A DNA stretch of 64,000 nucleotides from Streptomyces sp. SUK 48 (GCF_009650765.1 NZ_CP045740.1:3944001-4008000), one strand, 5' to 3'; numbered from the stretch's first letter, positions 16,556 through 25,993 are shown. The notes: a model not told the origin generated them from the letters alone. Program-made: numbers and translations.

Positions 16556-18016
16556 CTACGGGCCGGCCCGCTCGCCCTCCAGCGGCGGAGTCGTCAGCGA
16601 GCAGTGCGTATGCCGCTCCGGGTGCTGGCATCCCGGCGTCGGGCGCCCGGTGACCAGGAAGAAGGCGAGGACCGAGCCCAGGACCAGGACCCCCGCGCAG
16701 ATCGGCATCGCCCGGTTGAAGGAGGCGTCGAAGGCCGCCGCGGAGCGGTACGCGTCCGCCCCCATCCCGGCCAGCAGCGGCAGCGCCGCCACCGCCACCA
16801 GGCCCGCCGCCCGGGCCGCCGCGTTGTTGATGCCGCTGGCGACGCCCGCCCGGGCGGTGTCGACGGAGGCGAGGACGGTGGCGGTGAGGGGGGCGACGAG
16901 GGTGACCATGCCGGCGCCCATGACCAGCAGCGCGGGCAGCACGTCGGTCAGATAGCTCGCCCCCGGTCCGACGCGCAGCATCAGCAGCATCGCGGCCGCG
17001 CACAGCAGCGGCCCGACGGTGAGCGGCAGCCGCGCTCCCGTGCGGTCGGACAGCGCGCCCGAGGCGGAGGAGAACAGCAGCATCAGGATGGTGGTCGGCA
17101 GCAGCGCCGTCCCCGCGACCAGCGGCGACCAGCCGACCGCCACCTGTAGCTGGAGCGCGGTGAGGAAGAAGAAGCCGCCGAAGGCCGCGTACACGCACAG
17201 CGTGACCAGGTTGACGGCGGTGAACTGCCGTGAGGCGAAGATGTCCGGCGGCAGCATGGGATGCGGCCGGTGCCGTTCGACGTACACGAACGCGGCCGCC
17301 GCGGCGAGGCCGAGCACCGCGCTCACCACCACCGCGGCCGTACCCTCCCGCGCCTCGATGAGCGCGTAGGTCAGCAGCGCCAGCGCCAGCGCGCCCAGGA
17401 CCGCGCCGAGGACGTCGAAGCGGCCGTGCGCGCCCTCGTCGGCCGACTCCGGGACATGGCGCAGGGCCACCGGCACGCACAGCAGGGCGAGCGGCACATT
17501 GAGCAGGAAGACCCAGCGCCAGCCGGGCCCGGAGACCAGCCAGCCGCCCAGGAACGGGCCGACCGCGGCGCCGATCCCGCCGAATCCGGACCACAGGCCG
17601 ACGGCCCGGCTGCGGTCGTCGGGGTGGAAGGACGCCTGGATCAGCGCGAGCGAGCCGGGGGTGAGCAGCGCCCCGCCGACGCCCTGGAGGGCGCGCGCCG
17701 CGATCAGCAGCCCGGAGGTGGGCGCGATGCCGCAGAGCAGGGAGGCGGTGGCGAACCAGACCACCCCGAGCACGAAGATCCGCCGGCGGCCGTAGCGGTC
17801 GCCGAGGGAGCCGCCGAGCAGGATCAGCCCGGCCAGCGTGACCATGTAGGCGTTCACGGTCCACTGGAGGGCGCCGAGGCTCGCGTTCAGATCGCGGCCG
17901 ATGCGGGGCAGCGCCACATTGACGACGGTCGAGTCCAGCAGGGCCATGCTGGAGCCGAGCACCGTGGTGAGCAGAATCCACGTACCCCGGGACGAGCCGA
18001 TCCGGACTTCGGGCAT
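16556..18016 (-). CDS. MFS transporter, DHA2 (EmrB/QacA) family
   Basis: About 486 residues with fourteen predicted membrane helices. The DHA2 hallmark at helix 1 is 'SSMALLDSTVVNVALPRIG', the helix 2-3 loop is 'GGSLGDRYGRRRIF', and 'PFLGGWLVSGPGWRWVFLLNVP' is the conserved helix-5 block. A proton-driven drug exporter; substrate unknown. ATG 18016 is preceded by GTGGGGGC; upstream in-frame codons add a Cys-containing leader unlike the family. No adjacent TetR or MarR regulator. Confidence 0.93.
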   Translation of the reverse strand: MPEVRIGSSRGTWILLTTVLGSSMALLDSTVVNVALPRIGRDLNASLGALQWTVNAYMVTLAGLILLGGSLGDRYGRRRIFVLGVVWFATASLLCGIAPTSGLLIAARALQGVGGALLTPGSLALIQASFHPDDRSRAVGLWSGFGGIGAAVGPFLGGWLVSGPGWRWVFLLNVPLALLCVPVALRHVPESADEGAHGRFDVLGAVLGALALALLTYALIEAREGTAAVVVSAVLGLAAAAAFVYVERHRPHPMLPPDIFASRQFTAVNLVTLCVYAAFGGFFFLTALQLQVAVGWSPLVAGTALLPTTILMLLFSSASGALSDRTGARLPLTVGPLLCAAAMLLMLRVGPGASYLTDVLPALLVMGAGMVTLVAPLTATVLASVDTARAGVASGINNAAARAAGLVAVAALPLLAGMGADAYRSAAAFDASFNRAMPICAGVLVLGSVLAFFLVTGRPTPGCQHPERHTHCSLTTPPLEGERAGP

Positions 18017-18061
18017 GCCCCCACATATACAGCGAGACGGCGGCCCCGGCATATACAGCGG

Positions 18062-18101
18062 ACGGCGGGCCCGGCGGCCGGGAAGCCGCCGAGCCCGCCG
18101 T
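18062..18101 (-). terminator. Hairpin terminator downstream of fba
   Basis: Seventeen-base arms ACGGCGGGCCCGGCGGC / GCCGCCGAGCCCGCCGT with one mismatch and a six-base loop, 16 bp after the fba stop. An eleven-base direct repeat CATATACAGCG occurs just beyond it, between the terminator and the MFS gene. Confidence 0.75.
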
Positions 18102-18117
18102 GAACGCGTACGTACGC

Positions 18118-19140
18118 CTACTTGATCCTGTTGCCCGCGGAGCGCAGGTTCCGCGTGGCCTCCACGACGCGCGCGGCCATGCCGGCCTCGGCCAGCTTGC
18201 CCCAGGTGCGCGGGTCGTAGGACTTCTTGTCGCCGACCTCGCCGTCGACCTTCAGGACGCCGTCGTAGTGGGCGAACATGTGGCCGGCGACGGGGCGGGT
18301 GAAGGCGTACTGGGTGTCGGTGTCCAGGTTCATCTTCACCACGCCGTTCTCCAGCGCGGTGCGGATCTCCGCCTCGCTGGAGCCGGAGCCGCCGTGGAAG
18401 ACGAAGTCGAACGGGGACTCCTTGCCGAACCGCGCGGCCACGCCCTCGTTGAGCTCCTTCAGCAGCTCGGGGCGGAGCACGACGTTGCCCGGCTTGTACA
18501 CGCCGTGCACATTGCCGAAGGACGCGGCCAGCAGGTAGCGGCCCTTCTCGCCGAGGCCGAGCGCCTCCGCGGTGCGGATCGCGTCGTCGACCGTGGTGTA
18601 CAGGGAGTCGTTGATCTCGTGCGAGACGCCGTCCTCCTCACCGCCGGTCGGGGTGATCTCCACCTCAAGGATGATCCGGGCGGCGCGGGCCTGCTCCAGC
18701 AGCTCCTGCGCGATCTCCAGGTTGTCCGCGAGGGTCTCGGCGGAGCCGTCCCACATGTGCGACTGGAACAGCGGGCCGAGGCCGGCGTCGACGCGCTTCT
18801 TGGACAGGGCGATCAGCGGACGGACGTACCCGTCGAGCTTGTCCTTCGGGCAGTGGTCGGTGTGCAGCGCGATGTTGACCGGGTACTTCTCCGCGACGAT
18901 GTGCGCGAACTCGGCGAGCGCGACCGCGCCGGTCACCATGTCCTTGCTGTACTGGCCGCCGAGGAACTCGGCGCCACCGGTCGAGATCTGGACGATGCCG
19001 TCGCTCTCCGCCTCCGCGAAGCCGCGCAGCGCGGCGTGCAGGGTCTGGCTGGAGGTGACGTTGATGGCCGGGTAGGCGAACTTGCCTGCCTTCGCCCGGT
19101 CGAGCATCTCGGCGTAGACCTCGGGGGTTGCGATGGGCAT
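18118..19140 (-). CDS. fba: Class II fructose-bisphosphate aldolase
   Basis: 340 residues, zinc-dependent glycolytic/gluconeogenic aldolase. Metal-site and catalytic blocks: 'IALHTDHCPKDK' (Zn His and catalytic Asp), 'EVEITPTGGEEDGV', 'FGNVHGVYKPGNV', 'FVFHGGSGSSEAEI' and 'NLDTDTQYAF'. Starts at ATG with the conserved 'PIATPEVYAEMLDRAKAG'. Follows pyrE by 139 bp and ends in a strong hairpin, so it may be the last gene of a transcript or have its own promoter. Confidence 0.98.
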   Translation of the reverse strand: MPIATPEVYAEMLDRAKAGKFAYPAINVTSSQTLHAALRGFAEAESDGIVQISTGGAEFLGGQYSKDMVTGAVALAEFAHIVAEKYPVNIALHTDHCPKDKLDGYVRPLIALSKKRVDAGLGPLFQSHMWDGSAETLADNLEIAQELLEQARAARIILEVEITPTGGEEDGVSHEINDSLYTTVDDAIRTAEALGLGEKGRYLLAASFGNVHGVYKPGNVVLRPELLKELNEGVAARFGKESPFDFVFHGGSGSSEAEIRTALENGVVKMNLDTDTQYAFTRPVAGHMFAHYDGVLKVDGEVGDKKSYDPRTWGKLAEAGMAARVVEATRNLRSAGNRIK

Positions 19141-19279
19141 CTGTCCGCTCCTTGTGTTGCGGGTGGGTTCTGCGTACGGCCCTGACCTAGACCTGGTGGG
19201 TGACGTCGTCGTCGGTCCCCCATCCTTCCAGACGGGAGGTGACGCACGTCGCCCCCCAAGTCCAGGTCAAAGGGGCGTG

Positions 19280-19828
19280 TCAGTCCAGACCCAGTTCATC
19301 CTTCGAGAAGGCGAAACGGTACGGCACCCCCGCGCCGGCCTCGATCTTCTCGGCGGCGCCGGTCGCCCGGTCCACGATGGTCGCGACGGCGACGACCTCG
19401 GCACCGGCCTCGCGCACCGCCTCCACGGCGGTCAGCGGTGAACCGCCGGTGGTGGAGGTGTCCTCGACCACCACGACCCGGCGGCCCCTGATCTCCGGGC
19501 CCTCGACCCTGCGCTGCATGCCGTGCGCCTTGGCGGCCTTGCGGACCACGAAGGCGTCCAGCCGGCGCCCGCGCGCGGCGGCGGCGTGCAGCATGGCGGC
19601 GGCGACCGGGTCGGCGCCCATGGTGAGCCCGCCCACCGCGTCGAACTCCAGGTCCGCGCAGAGGTCCAGCAGCACCTGGCCGACCAGCGGGGCGGCCTCG
19701 CCGTCCAGGGTGACGCGGCGCAGGTCGACGTAGTAGTCGGCCTCCAGACCCGAGGAGAGGGTCACCTTGCCGTGCACCACGGCCTTGTCCTTGATCTGCT
19801 GAAGCAGCTCGCTACGCACGTCGCTCAT
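19280..19828 (-). CDS. pyrE: Orotate phosphoribosyltransferase
   Basis: 182 residues. Converts orotate and PRPP to OMP in pyrimidine synthesis. The PRPP-binding motif is 'VVVVEDTSTTGGSPLTAVEAVREAGAEVV', with 'GGLTMGADPVAAAML' and the catalytic loop 'VVRKAAKAHGMQRRVEGP'. N-terminal 'LSSGLEADYYVDLRRV' binds orotate. Eleven bases separate it from the aldose-epimerase-like gene upstream, so both are probably co-transcribed. Confidence 0.97.
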   Translation of the reverse strand: MSDVRSELLQQIKDKAVVHGKVTLSSGLEADYYVDLRRVTLDGEAAPLVGQVLLDLCADLEFDAVGGLTMGADPVAAAMLHAAAARGRRLDAFVVRKAAKAHGMQRRVEGPEIRGRRVVVVEDTSTTGGSPLTAVEAVREAGAEVVAVATIVDRATGAAEKIEAGAGVPYRFAFSKDELGLD

Positions 19829-19838
19829 GCCGCCCAGC

Positions 19839-20627
19839 TTAAAGGCGCCGCCAGCTCCAGGTGGTGGTCGCCTCCAGCGGCTCCAGCGGCGTGACCAGGC
19901 GCGGGCAGGTGTTCAGCCCGTTGGGCGGCCCGGTCTGCGGCTCCACGCAGACGGCCTCGGCCTGCTCGTCGTAGACCACCACCCACTGCTCGCGGGAGGC
20001 CACCTTCAGCTCCAGGCGGCCCGGCCAGGTGAGGGTGACGTCGACGCCGTCGGGCATCCCGAAGCAGTCGTCCCACGGGCCCGGCTCCGGGTCGATCCGG
20101 TTGCCGGTGGGCAGGTGGTCGGCGCCGCGCTCCTCCTGCCAGGCGGGCGTGAACTCCAGGGCCGCGTCCACGCCGTCGAGGGTGCGGTGGAACCAGGGGT
20201 GCCAGCCGATCTGCGCCGGGAACGAGTCGTCGTACGTCTCCACGGCCATCGTCAGCGTCAGGCTGTCCTCGGCGAGCGCGACGATCTGGGTGACGAGGCC
20301 GGAGTGCGGCCAGGGGTCGGTCAGCTCGTGCGTGATCACCGCCTCCTGAGCGGTGACGCGCGCGGTGCGCCAGGCGCCGTCGCGGGCCGTGCCGTGAATG
20401 GCGTGCGGCGGGGAGTTGAGCGGCATCTGGCGGACGATGCCGCCGTCCAGGAAACGGCCGTCGCGGACGCGTCCGGCCCAGGGCACCATGGGGAAGCAGC
20501 CGAAGCGGTCGCCCTGCCGCAGCAGTTCCGTGCCGCCGACCCTCAGTCCGCCGATGCGGCCGCCGTTCCCGGGCCGCACGATCACCTCCGCGTCGCCCGC
20601 GGTCAGCGTGATGTCTTCGTTACTCAC
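19839..20627 (-). CDS. Aldose 1-epimerase family protein
   Basis: About 262 residues, galactose mutarotase-like beta-sandwich. Family blocks include 'GGRIGGLRVGGTELLR', 'FPMVPWAGRVRDGRF', 'HAIHGTARDGAWR' (catalytic His region) and 'IGWHPWFHRTL', with 'VCVEPQTGPPNGLN' carrying the catalytic Glu. Probably interconverts anomers of a hexose or hexose phosphate. GTG 20627 places the conserved region at the normal distance. Same strand and close to pyrE. Confidence 0.9.
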   Translation of the reverse strand: MSNEDITLTAGDAEVIVRPGNGGRIGGLRVGGTELLRQGDRFGCFPMVPWAGRVRDGRFLDGGIVRQMPLNSPPHAIHGTARDGAWRTARVTAQEAVITHELTDPWPHSGLVTQIVALAEDSLTLTMAVETYDDSFPAQIGWHPWFHRTLDGVDAALEFTPAWQEERGADHLPTGNRIDPEPGPWDDCFGMPDGVDVTLTWPGRLELKVASREQWVVVYDEQAEAVCVEPQTGPPNGLNTCPRLVTPLEPLEATTTWSWRRL

Positions 20628-20744
20628 GGGACGACAGTACTGGGGCGGCGCCCGGAAGGGCGGGGCCGTGTCCGATAGCGGCTCCGTCCCCCGGGCGCGC
20701 CCGGCCACGAAGAAGGCCGGACAAGCCGGACAAGCCTGGCGAAC

Positions 20745-21563
20745 TCAACGGCGCCTGCGCAGCGCCCGTCCCACCACGATCGCCGACGCCACCGCCAACG
20801 CCGCCGCCGGCGCGGCCCACTTGAGCGCCTGGTTGGCCGAAACGGCCTGCGGGGCCGGTACCGGGGCATAGCGGCCGCGGGGCGGTGCGTGGTCGACCTC
20901 CTCCGCGCTGCGGCCGATCATCGTGCGGCGGGCGTGGGCCGCCTCGGCGGGCGGGACGCCGGTGTCGGTGAAGTCGTCCGCGGGGCCCTCCACATCGTCC
21001 CCGGGGCCCTGCGCGCCCGCGGCGCTCTCCTGCGCGTCGTCCGCGTCGTCCGCGTCGGGGCCGAGCGAGGATGGCGGAATCTCGGTGTCGAAGACGGACG
21101 CGTGCCCGGCCGCCGGCGCCTCCGCGTCCTTCCCGGGCTCCTCCGCCGGCTCCCCCAGCGCCTCCAGGAACCGGGTCAGCAGCCGGGTCGCCGCCGCGGC
21201 GACCGTCTCCGCGGGAAGCTCCGCGATCCGGCCGGAGGCGTCCGCGCCGCCCTCGGCCGTGACCGTCGTACCGCCCTCGGCGTCCGCGAGGCGCAGGGTG
21301 AGGGCGAGCTTGACCGCGCCGGTGCCGCGGGCCTCGGTGGCGTCGCCCTCGACGGTGTACGTGCCGTCCTGCCGGGCGAGCACCCGGGCGGTGCCGCGAT
21401 AGGTGACGGAGTGTCCGCCGACCCGCAGTTTGAGGCGCCCGGCGACGGGGGGCGCGCCGGCGTCCTGCTGGAGCCCGGGGACGGCACGGGCGACCCGCGC
21501 GGGGTCGGCGAGTGCCGTGGCGAGACGGTCGGCCGGGGCCGGGACGAATACCTGGTGCTCCAT
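20745..21563 (-). CDS. SRPBCC (CoxG-like) protein with C-terminal membrane anchor
   Basis: 272 residues. N-terminal 145 residues form a START-like lipid-binding fold of the CO dehydrogenase subunit G type: 'VPAPADRLATALADPARVARAVPGL', 'VTYRGTARVL', 'GTGAVKLALTLRLA'. Then an acidic Asp/Ala/Glu-rich linker and one membrane helix near the C-terminus ('WAAPAAALAVASAIVVGRAL') followed by RRRR. Predicted to be cytoplasm-facing and tail anchored. Ligand unknown; no CO dehydrogenase genes are nearby. Confidence 0.82.
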   Translation of the reverse strand: MEHQVFVPAPADRLATALADPARVARAVPGLQQDAGAPPVAGRLKLRVGGHSVTYRGTARVLARQDGTYTVEGDATEARGTGAVKLALTLRLADAEGGTTVTAEGGADASGRIAELPAETVAAAATRLLTRFLEALGEPAEEPGKDAEAPAAGHASVFDTEIPPSSLGPDADDADDAQESAAGAQGPGDDVEGPADDFTDTGVPPAEAAHARRTMIGRSAEEVDHAPPRGRYAPVPAPQAVSANQALKWAAPAAALAVASAIVVGRALRRRR

Positions 21564-21621
21564 GTCGGCTGAGCCTACCCAGGAGGAGGCGGATCGTACC
21601 CTCGCCGGGACCCGCGCCTGC

Positions 21622-23259
21622 TCAGTACCGCGGGTGGATCAGGGTGGAGACGGGCAGCCCGGTGATCCGGGCCCGCTCGGCCGCCCGCCGGTCCGCCGCG
21701 AGGGCGGCCGGGGTGAGGGTGGCCGCGGGGACCGCCGGGTCCAGGCGCAGGGGCGGCGGCGCGTGCCCCGCGGCGGCGAGCAGGAAGCCCCAGTCGTGCG
21801 GGGCCTCGGGCGTGCCCGCCGAGCGGTCGGGGCCCGCCGGGAAGCCGGGGTCCCGGCCGAGGACGCGGTAGGGGGTGGCGGCGAGTCCGGCGGCGCGCAG
21901 GGTCGCGGCGACCGTCCAGAAGACGCGGGGGCGGGTGGTGAAGGAGCCGGCGTGCACCACGAGGCGCCCGCCGGGGGCGAGCACGCGGCGGGTGAGGCCG
22001 TAGAACTCCTCGGAGTACAGCTTGGTGCTGGCGGTGATGCCGGGGTCGGGGAGGTCGGCGATCACCACGTCGTACGAGGCGCGGGGCGCGGTGCGCAGCC
22101 AGTTGAGGGCGTCGGCGATGGTGAGGCGGACGCGGGGGTCGGCGTAGACATGGCCGCCCGCGGCGGCGAGGCCGGGGTCGCTGCGGGCCAACCGGGCGAG
22201 CCCGGGGTCGAGTTCGACGATGTCGACGCGGCGCACCCCGCGATGGCGCAGCACCTCGCGCGCGGCGAGGCCGTCGCCGCCGCCGAGGATCAGCACGCGG
22301 GCGTGCGGTCCGGCGAGGGCGGGGTGGACCAGGGCCTCGTGGTAACGGCGGGCGTCCTGGCCGCCGACGCGCAGCCGGCCGTCGAGGTAGAGGTCGAGGG
22401 GACGGCCGCCGGTGCCGCCCGCGAGGACCACCTCCTGCACCCCGGTCTGCACGGCGACCCGGACGTCCGCGCCGTACACCGCCCGGCGCGCGGCGCGTTC
22501 GAAGTCGGCGGACAGGGCGGCGGCCGAGGCGAGGACGGCGAGAACGGCGAGGCCGGCCAGGAGGAGGGTCCAGCGGGCCCGGCGGGTCAGGTCGCGCCGG
22601 AAGAGGCCGAGGACGAGGGCGCCGCCCGCCACGAGGTTGACCGTGCCGGTGAGCAGCGCGCCGGTCAACTGGCCGAGGAACGGCAGGAGTACGAAGGGGA
22701 AGGCGAGGCCGCCGACGAGGGCTCCGACGTAGTCCGCGGCGAACAGGTCGGCCACGGCGGCGGGCGCGTCCTGTCGCCGGATGCGCTGGATCAGCTCCAT
22801 CAGCAGCGGGACCTCGGCGCCGATGAGCAGGCCGATGGCGAGCGAGAAGGCGACCAGCAGGCAGCGCGGGCCCTCGGCCCACAGGCCGCCCCAGCCGCCG
22901 GTCCAGGCGAACACCGCGTACAGGGCCATCGCGCTGCATCCGCCGACCAGGGCGAGCAGCGTCTCGACCGCGCCGAAGCCGACGGCCGTGTGCCGGCGCA
23001 GCCGTTTGGCGCCGAGCGAGCCGATGCCCATCGCGAACACCATCACGGACAGCACGACGGACGCCTGGGTGACCGAGTCGCCGATCAAGTACGAGGCGAA
23101 CGCGACGAGTTCGAGCTCGTACACGAGTCCGCAGGCCGCGCAGACGAAGACGCACGCGAGGACCAGGAACCGCCCGGTGCCGGGCCGGACGGGCAGCCGC
23201 GCGGGGCCGGTCCGGGAGGTCGGGGCGCCCGGGGGCGCGGGGGCCTGCGGTTCGATCAC
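21622..23259 (-). CDS. Membrane-bound spermidine synthase-like protein
   Basis: 545 residues. The N-terminal 250 residues hold about seven membrane helices ('[24 protein letters not shown]', '[23 protein letters not shown]'). The C-terminal half is an aminopropyltransferase/SAM-dependent fold with '[18 protein letters not shown]', '[14 protein letters not shown]' and '[25 protein letters not shown]', where the key Asp and Tyr positions of spermidine synthases can be matched. The fusion of a membrane domain to this fold is common in actinobacteria; the true substrate is not established. Confidence 0.88.
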   Translation of the reverse strand: MIEPQAPAPPGAPTSRTGPARLPVRPGTGRFLVLACVFVCAACGLVYELELVAFASYLIGDSVTQASVVLSVMVFAMGIGSLGAKRLRRHTAVGFGAVETLLALVGGCSAMALYAVFAWTGGWGGLWAEGPRCLLVAFSLAIGLLIGAEVPLLMELIQRIRRQDAPAAVADLFAADYVGALVGGLAFPFVLLPFLGQLTGALLTGTVNLVAGGALVLGLFRRDLTRRARWTLLLAGLAVLAVLASAAALSADFERAARRAVYGADVRVAVQTGVQEVVLAGGTGGRPLDLYLDGRLRVGGQDARRYHEALVHPALAGPHARVLILGGGDGLAAREVLRHRGVRRVDIVELDPGLARLARSDPGLAAAGGHVYADPRVRLTIADALNWLRTAPRASYDVVIADLPDPGITASTKLYSEEFYGLTRRVLAPGGRLVVHAGSFTTRPRVFWTVAATLRAAGLAATPYRVLGRDPGFPAGPDRSAGTPEAPHDWGFLLAAAGHAPPPLRLDPAVPAATLTPAALAADRRAAERARITGLPVSTLIHPRY

Positions 23260-23343
23260 GCTGCGACGTTACGTCACGCGACGGGCACGCTTCGTCACCC
23301 ACACGTGTGGAACCGGGGGCAGTTGACCCCATCCGGGTTTATC

Positions 23344-23467
23344 CGGCGGACGCCCTCGCACATCCGGGGTTGTGCGGCGGACGCCTTCACGCAACCGGGG
23401 CTGTGCGGCGGACGCCCTCGCGCATCCCGGCTCACGCGGCGGACGCGCCCTCGCGCTACGCGGCGCG
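23344..23467. repeat. 31-bp tandem repeat, four units plus a shortened copy
   Basis: The motif CGGCGGACGC recurs at 23344, 23375, 23406 and 23437, exactly 31 bp apart, followed by a degenerate copy at 23461. Unit variation is limited (for example CCCTCGCACATCCGGGGTTG against CCTTCACGCAACCGGGGCTG). 31 is not a multiple of three, so this is not a peptide repeat. The last units overlap the 3' end of the DUF2617 gene on the minus strand. Confidence 0.85.
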
Positions 23468-23998
23468 GACGCCCTGGCCCCGCCGTCCGCCGCGCACCCG
23501 CGCGCCCACCCGGGTTCGGGTGGCGACGAGTTGACCGTCCTGCGGGTAGGCGTGCCAGGTGCGCCAGTGCACATGGTCAACGTGCCGCTGGGCCAGCATC
23601 GCGGTGAACGCGTGCGGGCTGCCGGGGAAGACGCCGGCGAGTCCGTGCGGGTGCTCGGAGACGAGGGCGAGCAACTCCTGGGCGCGGCCCGCGAAGGAGC
23701 CCGGGGTGAGCATCTCGACGCGCGCCGCGAACTCGTACTCCCAGTCGCCGACGCGCTTGGCGACGCCGAGCGGCAGCGGGGTGCTGGAGCCGGGGATGCA
23801 GGCCACGGTCTCGGAGCACTGGCCGCGCTCCTCTTCCAGGAGCACTTGGTGGGAGGCGCCGAGAAGTCTCAACTGGAGCTTGGCGCCGGTCAGTTCAAGG
23901 TCGAGGGTGGCCAGGGCGGGGAGCGGGTCGCGCCCCAGGGCCCAGGCGAGGTCGGCAGCGCGCGTATCGCTGTAACTGGTGTTCAGGGTCGTGAGCAT
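23456..23998 (-). CDS. DUF2617 family protein
   Basis: 180 residues. Recognised by 'SYSDTRAADLAWALGRDPLPALATLDLELTGA'-type opening, 'LQLRLLGASHQVLLE', 'GDWEYEFAARVEMLTP', 'GVFPGSPHAFTAM' and 'WRTWHAYPQDGQLVATRTRV'. Function unknown. The final 15-20 residues ('RVGARVRGGRRGQGVRAA') are encoded by the edge of the 31-bp repeat array, so the normal end of the protein has probably been extended by the repeat. ATG 23998. Confidence 0.85.
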   Translation of the reverse strand: MLTTLNTSYSDTRAADLAWALGRDPLPALATLDLELTGAKLQLRLLGASHQVLLEEERGQCSETVACIPGSSTPLPLGVAKRVGDWEYEFAARVEMLTPGSFAGRAQELLALVSEHPHGLAGVFPGSPHAFTAMLAQRHVDHVHWRTWHAYPQDGQLVATRTRVGARVRGGRRGQGVRAA

Positions 23999-24015
23999 GG
24001 ATCGGCTCCGCTAAC

Positions 24016-24188
24016 ACGCGAATGAGGGGAGAGGGCCGTGTCAGCCCGGCCGGCCCGGCCGGTACGAGGCGTCCGCGAGACGTCCTGGGGGCTGCGTTGG
24101 CTGCATTGGCGTTTTAGAGGGAATCATGAACAGAGGCCCTGCCACAGCGTTTTTACCCAACTTCGGGGGCATTCCATCCCCCGGGGGC
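24016..24188. other. Intergenic region, no gene seen
   Basis: Between the DUF2617 gene and the Cys/Gly-rich membrane protein. A CCGGCC-rich palindromic stretch near 24048-24062 may be structured. No convincing coding frame; the small ATG ORF starting at 24126 loses coding character within about 20 codons. Confidence 0.35.
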
Positions 24189-24668
24189 TCACAGCTCAAC
24201 TGTTCCACCACGGCGCACGCCGGGCGTGGGCGCGGCGGCCCGCACCCCTCGCCCCAGCGGCCGCTCCCCGCCACCGCCCGCCACGCCCGATCCGCCCGCC
24301 GCGCCTGCTCCGCCCGCTCCCCTCGCTCCCCCCGCTCCGGCCGCCTCAGCTGCTCCCGCAGCCACCGCCGCCCCCGCAGGACGACCCGCCGCCGCACGAG
24401 GAGTGCCCCCGCACGAGGAGTGGCCGCCGCCGCAGGAGTGCCCGCCGTGGTGGCCCCCGTGGCTCCCGTGGTGCCCGTGGTGCCCGCCGGACGAGGAGCC
24501 GGAGTCCCCGGCCCACCAGCTGCCGCCGCCCGCGCTCCCGGCCACGCCGCCGCCCCGCCGCGCGGCCCTGCCCTTGCCCCCGCCCCGCCTGCCGCCCTTG
24601 CCGGACACCCGCGCGATGACGACGAACAGGACGAACACTCCCACCAGTCCGACGACGAACGGATTCAT
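24189..24668 (-). CDS. Small membrane protein with His/Gly/Cys-rich tail, apparently frameshifted
   Basis: Starts at ATG 24668 after GAAGGTGG. One membrane helix ('MNPFVVGLVGVFVLFVVIARVSG'), a basic Gly/Arg stretch, then a tail rich in Gly, His, Ser and Cys ('GGHHGHHGSHGGHHGGHSC'). Proteins of this kind in Streptomyces usually end in SSCGGG repeats. Here that ending is present but in another frame and stops at 24346; in the frame of the start codon the protein runs on to 24189 through Ala/Gly-rich sequence. The shift lies in a short tandem duplication of CACTCCTCGTGCGG near 24390-24425. Confidence 0.6.
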   Translation of the reverse strand: MNPFVVGLVGVFVLFVVIARVSGKGGRRGGGKGRAARRGGGVAGSAGGGSWWAGDSGSSSGGHHGHHGSHGGHHGGHSCGGGHSSCGGTPRAAAGRPAGAAVAAGAAEAAGAGGARGAGGAGAAGGSGVAGGGGERPLGRGVRAAAPTPGVRRGGTVEL

Positions 24669-24817
24669 GGCGCCACCTTCTTCCGGTCCCCCGAAGCCAC
24701 CCCCCGTGGGCGCCTCGTCCCTCCCCGCGCCACGCGCGGTGCCCCGGAGATGCCCGCCCCGGACGAGAGCCAAAGCGGAGTTGAGGAACTCCAGAGCTTG
24801 GGCGCAGGATGGCGGCC

Positions 24818-25993
24818 ATGACCTCCACCGCGCGCCCCCTCCTCAACCGCAGGCTCGCCGAGTTCGGTACGACGATCTTCGCGGAGATGTCCGCCCTCGC
24901 CGTCGCCACCGGGTCGATCAACCTGGGCCAGGGCTTCCCCGACACCGACGGCCCCGAGGAGATCAGGGAGGCCGCCGTACGGGCGCTGCGCGACGGGCGC
25001 GGCAACCAGTACCCGCCGGGCCCCGGCGTCCCCGAGCTGCGCACCGCGATCGCCGCGCACCAGCTGCGCCGCTACCAGCTGTCGTACGACCCCGACACCG
25101 AGGTGCTGGTGACGGCGGGCGCCACCGAGGCCATCGCGGCCGCGCTGCTCGCGCTGCTGGAGCCGGGCGACGAGGTGGTGGCCCTGGAGCCGTACTACGA
25201 CTCCTACGCGGCGAGCATCGCGCTGGCGGGCGGCCGCCGGGTGCCGGTGACCCTGCGCCCGCACGAGGGCAGCTTCCGGCTCGACCTGGACGAGCTGCGC
25301 GCCGCCGTCACCGACCGGACCCGGCTGCTGCTGGTCAACACCCCGCACAACCCCACCGGGACCGTCCTCACCCGCGCCGAGCTGACCGCGATCGCCGAGC
25401 TCGCGGTGGAGCGGGGCCTGCTGGTGGTGACGGACGAGGTGTACGAGCACCTGGTGTTCGACGACGCCGAGCACCTCCCCCTCGCCTCCTTCCCGGGGAT
25501 GCGCGAGCGCACGGTGACCATCGGCTCGGCCGGCAAGACGTTCTCGTTCACCGGCTGGAAGGTCGGCTGGGTGACCGCCGCGCCCGCCCTGGTCAGCGCG
25601 GTCCGCGCGGCCAAGCAGTTCCTCACCTACGTCTCCTCGGGCCCCTTCCAGTACGCGGTGGCCGAGGCGCTCGCCCTGCCCGAGTCCTACTACGACGACT
25701 TCCGCCGCTCGATGCGCGAGCGCCGGGACATCCTGTCGGCGGGGCTCACGGCGGCGGGCTTCGAGGTGTTCAGGCCGGCGGGCACCTACTTCGTCACCAC
25801 CGATATCCGCCCCCTCGGCGAGAAGGACGGCTTCGCCTTCTGCCGCGCCCTGCCCGAACGCGCCGGTGTGGTGGCCATCCCGAACGCGGTCTTCTACGAC
25901 GACCGCGAGGCCGGCGCCCCGTTCGTGCGGTTCGCGTTCTGCAAGCGCGAGGACGTGCTGCGCGAGGCGGCGGAGCGCTTGCGGGCCATGTGA
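24818..25993 (+). CDS. PLP-dependent aminotransferase, DapC-like
   Basis: About 391 residues, fold type I subgroup near kynurenine aminotransferase/YbdL. 'FGTTIFAEMSALA', 'INLGQGFPDTDGPEEI', 'GNQYPPGPGVPELR', 'NTPHNPTGTVLT', 'TDEVYEHLVF' and the PLP-Lys block 'TIGSAGKTFSFTGWKVGW' are present. The pattern matches what I remember of the M. tuberculosis protein annotated as N-succinyldiaminopimelate aminotransferase, so a lysine-pathway role is possible, but general keto-acid specificity cannot be excluded. ATG 24818 has AGGA eight bases upstream; ATG 24809 is the alternative. Confidence 0.9.
   Translation: MTSTARPLLNRRLAEFGTTIFAEMSALAVATGSINLGQGFPDTDGPEEIREAAVRALRDGRGNQYPPGPGVPELRTAIAAHQLRRYQLSYDPDTEVLVTAGATEAIAAALLALLEPGDEVVALEPYYDSYAASIALAGGRRVPVTLRPHEGSFRLDLDELRAAVTDRTRLLLVNTPHNPTGTVLTRAELTAIAELAVERGLLVVTDEVYEHLVFDDAEHLPLASFPGMRERTVTIGSAGKTFSFTGWKVGWVTAAPALVSAVRAAKQFLTYVSSGPFQYAVAEALALPESYYDDFRRSMRERRDILSAGLTAAGFEVFRPAGTYFVTTDIRPLGEKDGFAFCRALPERAGVVAIPNAVFYDDREAGAPFVRFAFCKREDVLREAAERLRAM

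Noticed and set aside
23344..23467. CRISPR array
   Set aside because: Units are contiguous and nearly identical through their length with no spacers; no cas genes.
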